DNA from: Lepidonotus clava
Taxonomy: Eukaryota; Annelida; Polychaeta; Phyllodocida; Polynoidae
Reading direction: 5' to 3'
Assembly: GCA_936440205.1 (NCBI GenBank)
Contig: OW387147.1
Location: 31,955,629 to 32,019,628, forward strand
DNA: 64,000 nt
Shown here piece after piece: positions 48,793-59,344 of the stretch; position 1 is the first letter of the stretch, and each line of letters begins with the position of its first letter. Made by a program: the position numbers and the translations under genes. Below the pieces are notes generated by a model, which worked only from the letters and a program-made list of their open reading frames with translations, searched no databases and was not told where the DNA came from.

Positions 48793-49006
48793 TTAAGACG
48801 CTATCCTACATACAGATGCTATCCCACAAAATTTTGTCACTTAGCATCTTTTTGTAGGATAGCAGCTGCACAAGCTGCTAAGCCACAAAATTGCTGCCAA
48901 GTGACAAAACAATTGTCACTTAGCATCCACTGCATATGCTAAGGCACAATGAGATGCTAAGCGACAAAACCTTTGGGGGTGGGGAGGAGGAGGGTTTGAT
49001 TAGGGG

Positions 49007-49190
49007 GTAGTGTACCCAGGGTATGGAGAGGTAGTGTACCCAGGGTATGGAGGGGTAGTATACCCAGGGTATGGAGAGGTAGTGTACCCAGGGTATGAAG
49101 GGGTAGTATACCCAGAGTATGGAGAAGTAGTGTACCCAGGATATGGAGGGGTAGTATAACCAGGGTATGGAGAGGTAGTATACCCAGGGA
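49007..49190. repeat. 24-bp minisatellite (7.7 copies)
   Basis: Units of GTAGTGTACCCAGGGTATGG plus GAGA or AGGG recur at exactly 24-bp steps (49007, 49031, 49055, 49079, 49103, 49127, 49151 and 49175). A-type (GTAGTGTACCC) and B-type (GTAGTATACCC) units roughly alternate. Inverted single units (CCATACCCTGGGTACAC) occur at 49275-49325. The minus-strand 138-aa frame here is an 8-residue repeat reading, not a gene. Confidence 0.9.
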
Positions 49191-49637
49191 CTCTGGGTCT
49201 CCAAAGACAATACCCGGAGCCTAAATTTTTCTACACCCAGGGTCTTTGCTAACTGTACCCTGGGTCCCCCTCCATACCCTGGGTACACCCCCAAAAAAAA
49301 CCTCCATACCTTGGGTACACTACCCCCCCTCCCCAAACAAACAAAAACTAAATGAATAAATAAGTAAATAAAAAAAAAAAAAAAAAAATTGTTTTTAAAT
49401 CTTTTAGATTGGCCTAGACTAAATCAAATCACAGATATGGTGTGGGTACAGGAATCAGGGAGGGGAAAGAGGAGTTGTGGGGGAAGAGTGGTAGTAGGGC
49501 TAAGGTCACTTGAAAGAAATGCTATACATGCAAAAAGCAAAATAAGGGTTGTAATCTGAAAGGAAAAAAAGATAAACATCAATGAGAAAGCATGGTAGCA
49601 TCGTACAGCCATGCTATATTTAACCACCTCTCCCTTA

Positions 49638-52551
49638 TAGTCCGGGAGCCAAATCCTGAAATCAGTCAAAATAAGGATTTACCCTCCGCAGTGAGCCCCC
49701 TGGATTTTCTGGATTTTTTTCATCTTATAGCATCCTAGGGACCATGAATCAAGACGGTTCCGAAGAATTTAGGTATGCGAACACTGTCTAATTACGCGAT
49801 TTGTGCTTAATTAGCAAAAAATGAAAAACTTGTTATTTCTAAATTTCTCTGGAACTATGTAAGATATGATAACATGCTATATGTCATCTGAAAGGTATTT
49901 TTTTTCCTGATTTTTTGATATATTGTTTGCTATTGTCATTAATCATGGCAATGAGTAATTTAAGAAAAACTGTTGTTTCAGTCAAAATCATTAGAACTTA
50001 AAGATCCAAGGTTAAACTCTGGAATTGATAAACCAAGTCCTAGGTATACTTAAAGGGGATCTTTAGGCAGTTTTTAAAGAAGGTTGCATCTGATTTCATT
50101 GGAAATGTATTGTAGAAATCATTTTTTGCTGATTAAATTCTAACCGACTATAGGCTCATTTTGCACTTATATTTCAAAAGGAGAGATGATATCTTGAAAA
50201 TAACACAATATATCCTAAAGAGATTGGAAAATGATTATCACTGTCTCCCTAAGCTTTCTGAGCTATTTAGTCCATTGTATACAACATTGGAGCTGTAAAA
50301 TAAGTAAACATTAGCAAGAAATATGTGTCCATGTAATTTGCAGAAAAGCTTATCTTTGTTGCCTGATCAAACTAGTATAGTCATTGATTTATTTACTCAA
50401 AATGGTATGGATGGCTCCTTATATTGCCAAAGATTCACACATCGACAATATGCAGCAGACAATAATTATGCAGCAAACTTCTATTTACATACCCCTGTAC
50501 CGACTGATCTTTAAAAAGCATGTTCCTATAGGGAGAGTGGGAGTTGTAGGCTGTAATACTCTTTTATATCCCCCCATTGCTGGCCCCAATATCTAATGTT
50601 TAACTCACCCTGGCAACAGGCCTGAGGCCTGGATAGACAGAGGAATGATAAAGATGGCAGACTAGGGTTCTTATCTCCCTGTTGTGTGAGTTAACCCATT
50701 GGTAAGACACTGTACTTACAACCTAATAAAGGTTCCCTCAGAGAGAGTGGCAGGCTTAAATTTTGGCTACTTATGACTGTCTAATTATTCAATTTTATCA
50801 CATAATTCCACAAGGAGCATGGGGTTCATCACTGCAGCTGGTTAGATAAAATGATAAAGTTAACTGTTTAGACAATGTTACCTTCCAGTAGTAAAATGAA
50901 GGTAGTGGATCTTCAGAACCTTATCAGTGGTGGAGAGGTCTAGCCTTTCCCCTAAGCGACCTGAACTGGGGGATAAGGGCAGCCTCCCATGGTGCAACAC
51001 ACTGTAGGCCTATATATAGTGTGCCATAAACTGTGGGATTGCTGACCACCTGCTGTACTTTTGTTAACATCCTACCACCAATCTGCCAAATTAAACTTTG
51101 TTACCCTTTTGCTACTAAAGGGTTTACAGTTCCAGGCTGTATGGGTTCATTGCTCACTAAGCTTTATACCCTTTTGTATTATAGACTAAGTATTCAGTGT
51201 TGTATTATAAGAACTGATCATAGACTGGAGGATTATTCATATATTTGAATAATGACTCCCTTAGTTTTGGGTCTCTGAGTATTTACCATATTGACCTTTC
51301 CCTTAGTATCTAACTATAAGCTGTCTCTTGCTGTTGGTTAGGGAAATTGGATCCTTGTTCATAGCAGTTGAAAAATGAAAATGGTCAGTTATATTTTGAT
51401 AAGTGAATAATATTGTTTCTGAGGTTTATATAACAGAAAGTTTGAGGTTACAACCAGAATCACAGCAATTTGTTGCTCTTGTACATTCTCCTAATACTGT
51501 ATTGCCTTGGTTATGGTCCCACAGCAAGGGTGCTGTGCACATGCTGCTCAATATGATTAAACTACTAGATACTATTGGGAAACCAGTAATGGCTATATCA
51601 AAAATTTGTAATTTTGAAATAGAAAGATATATCAGGAACTTCTGTATTGTTTCAGGTTTTGATATTTGTTTGAGGTCTTGCCAATGATATTGATATGTAT
51701 GTACACACACAGGTCTCAGTTTCTCTGGTACACTTCCTAATAAAATTGGATATATGGCAAAATCCTGTTAGTTGATAGGATGAATCTCAGTGAAGCATGA
51801 CCAAAGGCTGGTCATAACTTGTATTGGTAATTTGGGAGGATTGGAAGTTTGGCTCTTAGAAATGAACTGTGACCATGATCATGATTTAATATCAAATTAC
51901 TAATACCAATAACCCATATATAGAATAAAATATAAGATATCCATTTTGTGTATGGTCAAGCTAAGTTACTCATTTATATAAGTACATGGGTCTAGAATCC
52001 AAGAGTGCAATCTAGTAATTTATTAAAACCAACAATTTGGCAGAGGTAGCAGTCGGTTAGAATTTAATCAGCAAAAAATGATTTCTACATTATATTTCCA
52101 ATGAAATCAGTTGCAACCTTCTTTAAAAACTGCCTAAAGATCCCCTTTAAGTATACCTAGGACTTGGTTTATCAATTCCAGAGTTTAACCTTGGATCTTT
52201 AAGTTCTAATGATTTTGACTGACACAACAGTTTTTCTTAAATTACTCATTGCCATGATTAATGACAATAGCAAACAATATATCAAAAAATCAGGAAAAAA
52301 ATACCTTTCAGATGACATATAGCATGTTATCATATCTTACATAGTTCCAGAGAAATTTAGAAATAACGCGTTTTTCATTTTTTGCTAATTAAGCACAAAT
52401 TGCGTAATTAGACAGTGTTCGCATACCTAAATTCTTCGGAACCATCTTGATTCATGGTCCCTAGGATGCTATAAGATGAAAAAAATCCAGAAAATCCAGG
52501 GGGCTCACCGCGGAGGGTAAATCAGGATTTTCAGGTTTGGCTCCCGGACTA
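49638..52551. mobile_element. Inner element with ~0.5-kb terminal inverted repeats (2.9 kb)
   Basis: The left terminal repeat 49638-50149 and right 52051-52551 are reverse complements with high similarity and a few small indels. The ends read TAGTCCGGGAGCCAAA. TTA lies outside both ends (49635-49637 and 52552-52554), a possible 3-bp target duplication of the TWA kind used by PIF/Harbinger. The 1.9-kb interior has only short ORFs (71 aa at 51033, 94 aa at 51403) with no transposase signature, so it is non-autonomous. Slightly diverged arms suggest moderate age. Confidence 0.8.
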
Positions 52552-54553
52552 TTATGGGTTAGCATCCATATGTAGGTTAGCAGCAGGTGGCTGATGCTAT
52601 CCAACAAAATGTTTTGTTGGATAGCGTCTGTATGTAGGATAGCATCTTTATACTGCTGCTAAATGACAAATACTGGATTTTGTGGGATAGCATCTGTATG
52701 TAGGATAGCGTCTTAACAACCTCTCCCAACCCAACATTTTATCACCCCTCTGACACCCCCGAGCCACCAGGGGATCATCAGTAGACCAGACTGGTAAGGT
52801 GAAAGGGCGGGGTTCCCGGCACCCTCCTCTGCCAGCAGTTGGGACCGATAATCTGGGACATATCATGTACTACACGAAGCCCCTTGACCAGATAAGTCCA
52901 ATGATAACGAATGTACTATGCAACAACTGCATATTCCTGCGAGCTATTGTCAGAACAAAAACTTGAAGCATATATATGTTTGCAGAGTCAACATTAATAA
53001 ACCTAGATAATCAAATCTAGCTTTCAGAAATGCATAGTTTGTTATTTGCAGAGACAAACCATACGTAGGATTTTTCAGACCCGATGGTCTTAGGCTGTAT
53101 GACTGAACAGTACACTCGACTTCCCCCATTTCTACCCCCTGTAAGTCGGTACGAGGCGATAGGCCAATTCCCGGGCCCCGGCCGGTTATAATATTCGTCC
53201 ACTCGGAGGGTCAAACTGATTTCCCCCGCCGTGTAACTCGGAGGGGCCCTCCCCCACCACCCCCGCACTCCCCGGGACCGTCCTCCCACTGCTCCTGTGT
53301 GGCCGCATCTACCACAGCCTTAGGTCGGAAACGCACTGTCCGACTTAAGTGCAACATCAAGAGTCTAAACAGTCTCAGTATCAAAATCCCTTCTGAAATT
53401 ATCAACCATAATGGAGAAACCCTGTTTTCGTGAAAATAAACCCAAAACCGGTTGCGGTGAGTGGTTCTTTCATATCCATGGATTATCCTTGGATCAGGCT
53501 GATCCGGTGTAGGGGTGGGCATGTCTGCTGGTGGGTGCCCGCTTTACCACTCGGCCGTAGCCTTGTCTCAGGACGCCGTATAATCCCCGCATCAGCGCCC
53601 ATCGATTGACTGGGGCCCGGGCCAGCAGCAATCTGAATCATAGACAGTGTCTTGTGGCTTTTATTTTCTGCTAGCCTTTTCAGTCTGCCAAAGCCTATCT
53701 TTGTCCGGCTCTCCCTTTTGGTTTGTCCATTTCCATTTATATGTGCTATATCGGAATCTACTTTCGTGGTCTTTTCTCTTTACTTACTTCTCCCTTATTC
53801 TTCGTGCACTTCTTCCCTGGCTGAATCCATCTCCTAATCCTGCCTCGCTCCATGACGATGTATTATACTGTTGCTTTGTACTTCATACCAAGCTATGTCC
53901 AGATTTGAGGGTAATTCTATACACACTTTCAGTATTCAAATTTATTTTGAAAAAACTGTTATCACGTTCATAATCCGGAAGAACAAACAATTATTTCTTG
54001 AGATGAAGATACAGGACTACCAATCGATTTCGAAGAAATTCTAGAAATCCAATAACAGTGTTTCCTCACAACACAATCATTATTACCTTAGCAAGCATTG
54101 AAGTAGTGTTATAGAAAAAAAAAATTGTTGGGAAAAAATCTTTTAGTACAAGAAAACTAAAAGATTCACCTGAAAAAAACTTGAATCTTGTTTATCCTGA
54201 CGTTTTATCATCTATACTTATCTTCCAAGTGTGTTTATGGGATTCATATAGGCTCTATTCTCATTCTTTGCCTCTAAAGACTCATCCTTGTATCTGTATT
54301 CCATGTCCTCTCTTTTATATTCCACTCGTGGTCATTTCCGTCCCAAACCAAGGTGATGATGTCGCAGCCAAATCGTTCCCCTTTCCCTCTCTTACCAATC
54401 CTCGGAGACACCTAGCTTAGACCTCGGACGGACATCTCTAAACACCCCCAACTCACCACTGACGGTCCCTTACCCCCACCCCCTCCCCCAAAACACACCC
54501 CTCCCCCTACCCCCTGACCTTCCGTCCCTCCAGGCCCGTGTCGTCTCCTCCAG

Positions 54554-54646
54554 TGTCCCCGTGCGACACGTGTCTACCTGGCCCCCTGCCGCCCGGAGGG
54601 GCCTCCTGCGACTGGATAGAAGGGCCGGTGGTGGGGCCTCTGACCG
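54554..54646 (+). CDS. Weak candidate internal exon (phase 1-1)
   Basis: Between CTCCTCCAG (ending 54553) and a GTACAG donor at 54647, the phase that would follow the signal-peptide exon is open and has no stop. It gives about 31 residues with three Cys (PCDTC and ASCDW). The donor is poor and the sequence is GC-rich, so openness means little. It could equally be a chance frame. Confidence 0.12.
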
Positions 54647-57600
54647 GTACAGGAGGGAGTAATGCACAGCCCCCGGGGAGGGACATGTGGTCAGAGCCCG
54701 ATATTACACGACGGCAGCTTAATGGGTCGACACTTTTTTTCTGTGTGACTATAACATTAAGTTGGACGGGAAAGAATTGAATATCTGAAGGAACATTAAT
54801 TTTTGTAGATTAAATTTCCAAGGTTATAAACAATCGTGTGATATTGTGTAAAGTTTCCGAACTGTAAAATACTAAAATCTTAATTTTATTTCAAGTGAAG
54901 CCAGTTCGTGCCCCTGTGGTTTATCAAATGGTTTATCCTGGTTTTGATCTCATCCGGGGTTCCGGGTTTTGTCATAAATGTATGGTCCTTTGTCCATGTC
55001 CAGTAGAATGTCACAAGCCTTCAAGGGCATACACTAGCTAAAACATGTGACATCTCCCTTCTCCCAGGCCTGGTGTCAGAAAGTATGGACAGTGTGGCCG
55101 TGGGGCCTGTTGGGCACCATCAAGGACTGACCAGACGCCACTAGCTGACCAGTCACCCGGCCCTGGAGGGAGGGGCGTTCACGGGGGTGGGGTGGGGGAG
55201 GGGTCAAACCCACAGGGCTCCATCAACGGACATCAGACATCGAAAGCCGCTCTCTGGTCAGAATAGCGGTCCATCGGTGGGAGGCCAAGGACATACCATA
55301 GTACATCGGTATGTGCCTGGCTCACACCTTACGATTGCTGATCTTACAACAAAGGTTTTGAGAAAATCGTTTCTGAATTTTGACAATATTGCCTTAGAAT
55401 CCATTGGACTTGACGTGAACCCTTTACAGAGACTAGGGCCTAAATCAGATGGATGTTCTCAGTTGTCAGGAAAATCGTATCAACCATGCTTTCCAGATTC
55501 TGTTCCGATAGTCATAACTTTGTCGTATCGAACGAATCGTCAGGGGTGAACTACCCTAACTTGCACGGGGCTATGGTAGATTACACTACAGCCGTAGTAT
55601 CCCCCGACCGTCTGCCGTGTATTATACCCTTTACAGACTCGCCCCAAAATGAGCATCATGCCTGTTTCAAGTGGCAACATATGCCTATTCGGTAGCTAGA
55701 CTACAATATTGCTGTAGCAACCAACCTCGAACGAACAATCTTACCTTTTCCTAATCTGGGAATTTCACCGCCTGCTAGAACGAATTCGAGTCTTTTCCTT
55801 AAAAACGATACACTAATAGCTGTTCACGATGCTGTTCGATAGAATCTTTTGTTAGTATGCTCGGTTTACATATAAGATACCTGAGACAATTCCAAAGAGT
55901 AGCCTATCTTCTCCCAGACTAAAACGTTCCTTCAGTATGGCGCAGACCGGCCTTCACCGTCGTAGAGTGTCCCCTCAGACGTCGGTCTGTGCCCAGTCTA
56001 GCAGACAGTCTCTAACCAGAGATGACCACAGAGGTAAAAACCAGATGACCACAGATACTAAAACAGCTAGGGAGCTCAGAAACATTGACCATGACTGAAT
56101 GGCCACAGAAACAGGTGGAGTGGATTTGATGAATTGTGAAGCAATTCATAGCAATCCTATAAAACTGAAGTCAATGTTGCCAAGCTTAAACTTACTTTGT
56201 GGTTATATCCCGCCAGCATGAATGAATGTATTCAATGTTTTCTACGATCACGGACCGTTTTTCGTCGGAGAGGACCAGACATCCTTTAATGGTATTTCCC
56301 CTCAAGTAGTTCATGACCTTTCAAAGACCTTTCTGTTTCCCTAAAGCCCATTACCAGCAATACAAAGCTGTTTAGCCTGATGAATCAACGACAAATTCCC
56401 AACATCTTTCTGATCCGTTCTTTTACTGCATATATATACGTCGTGTATATAAGGATAGTTTGTGAACCCGAATAAGAACCCTGTCCAACTACTACTCAAA
56501 TCCCAGCATAATATCCAAATACCTGTGCTAAAACTATAGACCTGTGAATGTTTTCCAGTCAATTAGAGTTTTATGAATCCACGCTTTCCACGATGGCAGC
56601 TGTATGGCAGTGCCTTGTGGTCAGTCCGGCCTGGAGGGCCCATCTGGATGGACCAGGCCGCAGTGGGTCCTTAACCACCGTCGGTAATGGTGCAGTGGAC
56701 ACGTGAGACCCGTCTGCTGTTTTCTGGTCAGAGTCTCATTCGGTCTCACAAAAAAGGGTTGGGCCACAGAATCAGAAGAACATCGGCTCGCACTTCCCTA
56801 GAAGCCGCTGAAGTGTGCTTGAATATGTATACAAAAAAAGTCTTCCATACCTAGATGGACTTAGTGACCAATGTAAGCTCTTTGTTTTTTTCATATCTCC
56901 AACGACGTGTATTAATGAATATCCGTTGTTTGCAACACATCTCACATATCATAGGAAGTGTACAGATTTGTATAAAGGAACCTGCGCTATCTATTGCAGA
57001 TGTCGTGATGATCAATTACATTTTTGATTTCGGCAAAAAAAAGAGTTCATTCAGCTTTCATATTCTATTGCATGGCATTACCCCAAAGACATATTCAGGC
57101 ATTTTTAATAGCTGTAGATGTCTCCATGCTTTATCCAGGCCGCAAGGTAGATCACCAGCTTTACTGCCTAGATTTAGTGGTCTCATATTGTCGGAAGTAA
57201 ATTGGTTGTGTGGCCTCTACCAGACAATGTTTGGTGCTATTTAAAAGGGGTGGGTTATAATCTAGACGTCTATCAGGGGGTGGTGTTATATTTTGCCATC
57301 ATCCTGTAGTCTGTAGTGTCATTAGAGCCTTGTGTTTTAGATATATCTTCTTGGGTGTCCTGACGGGTAAATACCCAGAGGACTAGCAGGATACTTTAGA
57401 TAAGACCACAGGGAACAAGGCGTATGGGGATCTAGGTGTCAACAAAAAATTGCTAAAATTGAAAGCGTAACAAGAGTGTATTTCACATACATTTCTGCAT
57501 GCAATTTTTGCAGCTTCTTGCTCTTAATAAACTTCAAAATAAAATGTACAATTAAACATAAAACAATAACTCCATTATCAAATGAATTATTTCAGTTTTC

Positions 57601-57684
57601 ACTTGGCGCCCCATAGGCCGAAAGCCCCAGTGGTGACAGGCATAGACCATCAGGGGGAAGCCGCGTGGACCATAATTCCCAGAT

Positions 57685-57702
57685 CCACCACCAGGGGGAC
57701 GG
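57685..57702 (+). promoter_or_regulatory. CTCF-like motif
   Basis: CCACCACCAGGGGGACGG on the plus strand is a good match to the CTCF core and points the opposite way from the other CTCF-like motifs in the window. Confidence 0.4.
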
Positions 57703-58479
57703 TTAAATCTCAAAAGCCATGAATCTCAGACAGCGGAAATCCTTGAGGGCAGCGCAAAGACAACGCTTTCATGAGGCCTGCGCCGAAAATAAAAGATGAT
57801 AGACGCAGTCTCCGTCCTGGTTACCATCCGCCGCCTAGGGCTCGGTCGGAGGCAAAAGGATGAGCAGAGATCAGAAATATGCATCTAGAGAATCAGTCCT
57901 TTTCTTCTGAGAATATCTAGAACTCTGTTCATGCAAATATTGGCCATTGTTCCTTTTGTGACCCAAGGCCATACAAGGAACCACCGCCATATTGACTGTT
58001 GTGATTCCAAAGGGAATCGTAGATATATGGAGGTATCCAGATACATCTGTACATAGTCACCTAATGATTATTTTGTCTGATAATGAATAGCATCCTATAT
58101 ATACAAGCTCATAGCCTGTCTGTCCCAAGTTCTCACATTTTGACATTATCCTAGAAAATAAGAATTTGATAAAGAACATATCATATTTTCAGATCATGCA
58201 ATGAGCAAGAATGTTCGTAGTCTATTTCATTTTAATGTGACTTTGGAATAGTTGGTCTTTTCTTTATTCAAAAACCTTTCATTTTATTACATCAGATGTG
58301 TATCATACAACAAAGAGATGTCAAGTTAGGGGTTCCTGCTGTCCATTATGTTCTAGTTTTAGAAGGTCGGTCCACTACATTGTCAATATTACAAACCTTT
58401 AATGGTCACGCAAAAGTTTACAACATGTTGCAAATGGTATACTTCTGACAATTACGTAGACCACATTATTTACACAGTG

Positions 58480-59344
58480 TAAGGGGTCAAATTAAATTTG
58501 AAATGAACAATACTACTTTAATAAGTGTGCCACTAGGAGTAACCATAGATACAGATCTATCATTTGTGAAACATAGAAAATTATCTCAGAGTAGAATAAA
58601 TTTAAAATTGGACCATTTTAAAAGAATACGAAGATATCTTGATAAATCCACAGCTGTAAATATCTATAAAAGTACCATATTACCGATTATGGAGTATGCT
58701 GACTTTGTCGTGGTACCAGACACCAAATATATAAGTGAGCAGGTACAAATTTTGCAGAACAGAGGTTTGTATATAGCTATGAACCAGTATATTGTACCCT
58801 ATAATATGCGAATGTCATCTGATTTGCTTCATGAAAATTGCAAAATATTTCGATTACACTGTAGACGTTACATTCATATGCTGCTGTTTATTTTTAAATA
58901 TAGTATGGATGATGATCTTTTAGATAAAAGAGATATACATACTAGACGTCATGGAGGTAGATTGTTTGACATATGTAAGGTCAACCATTATAAATACAGA
59001 ACAGATCCATGGTTTATAGCTATTAACAAGTGGAATGGTTTGCCAGTTGAATTAAGGAGTTTAAACAAAAAAGGTACTTTTAAAACTCAAGTTCTAAATA
59101 GTATCCATTACCCGTATGCAAAACAATGAATTATGTGAACAAATGCACATCATTTTCATCTCATCCCATACCAGCACCAATAGGGTATTTACCCACGGTT
59201 ATATAGTTATTAGGAATTGAATTTATCTGCTCCCAAAAAATGATGTATATTTGAAATTAAAGTGGGAGCTAACGGAAGAACGGTTGTAAACCGAGTTTGT
59301 ACACCCAATTTTTGAAAGCAATAAAAAAACAACAACAAAAAAAC
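58480..59344 (+). mobile_element. 5'-truncated LINE (CR1/Jockey-like), 3' end of reverse-transcriptase ORF
   Basis: An open frame of 208 codons from 58503 to 59129, with similarity starting near 58482, covers the C-terminal end of a non-LTR reverse transcriptase. LGVTIDTDLSF, FKRIRRYLDKSTAVNIYKS, ILPIMEYADFV, LQNRGLYIAMN, THTRR-like IHTRRHGG, KVNHYKY and WNGLPVELR follow in the order typical of CR1/Jockey-group elements. The catalytic motifs (YADD) and the endonuclease lie upstream and are missing, so it cannot move. The 3' UTR has a CGGTTGTAAACCG stem-loop at 59281-59293, a GCTCCCA/TGGGAGC pair, then AATAAA and an A-rich AAC tail ending near 59344. The 208-codon frame without a stop suggests a fairly recent insertion. 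Confidence 0.85.

Larger units (their letters stand above)
48797..52712. mobile_element. Outer inverted-repeat element bordered by TTAA, interrupted by an inner element
   Basis: Perfect 36-bp inverted ends begin GACGCTATCCTACATACAGA and are flanked by TTAA on both sides (48793-48796 and 52713-52716). Homology continues less exactly for about 20 bp (TTTGTCACTTAGCATC against TTTGTCATTTAGCAGC). Subterminal zones carry many copies of GATGCTATCC/GGATAGCATC and CTAAGTGACAAAA in both directions. Without the inner element it would be about 1 kb, non-autonomous, with a minisatellite on its left side. TTAA targets are typical of piggyBac-like elements; no transposase is present to confirm the class. 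Confidence 0.75.
52717..58479. other. Mostly non-coding tract with GC-rich islets
   Basis: GC-rich islets lie at 52730-52860, 53100-53330, 54440-54700, 55050-55220 and 57600-57870. A short direct repeat (AGATGACCACAGA twice, GGCCACAGA once) lies at 56017-56115. One weak exon candidate and one CTCF-like motif are listed separately. The 129-aa plus ORF at 56855 and the 120-aa ORF at 55187 have no recognised family. Confidence 0.45.

Noticed and set aside
48920-49336. 138-aa minus-strand ORF with Trp-Val-Tyr-Tyr repeats
   Set aside because: The eight-residue period equals the 24-bp minisatellite unit, so no stop pressure is needed to explain it.
50690-50760. tRNA-like sequence (TTGGTAAGACACTG)
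   Set aside because: It resembles the left half of a tRNA, but the T arm is absent and it lies inside the inner inverted-repeat element.
49638-52551. Large self-synthesising viral-type element
   Set aside because: The long terminal repeats suggested it, but the 1.9-kb interior has no polymerase, integrase or capsid-like reading frame.
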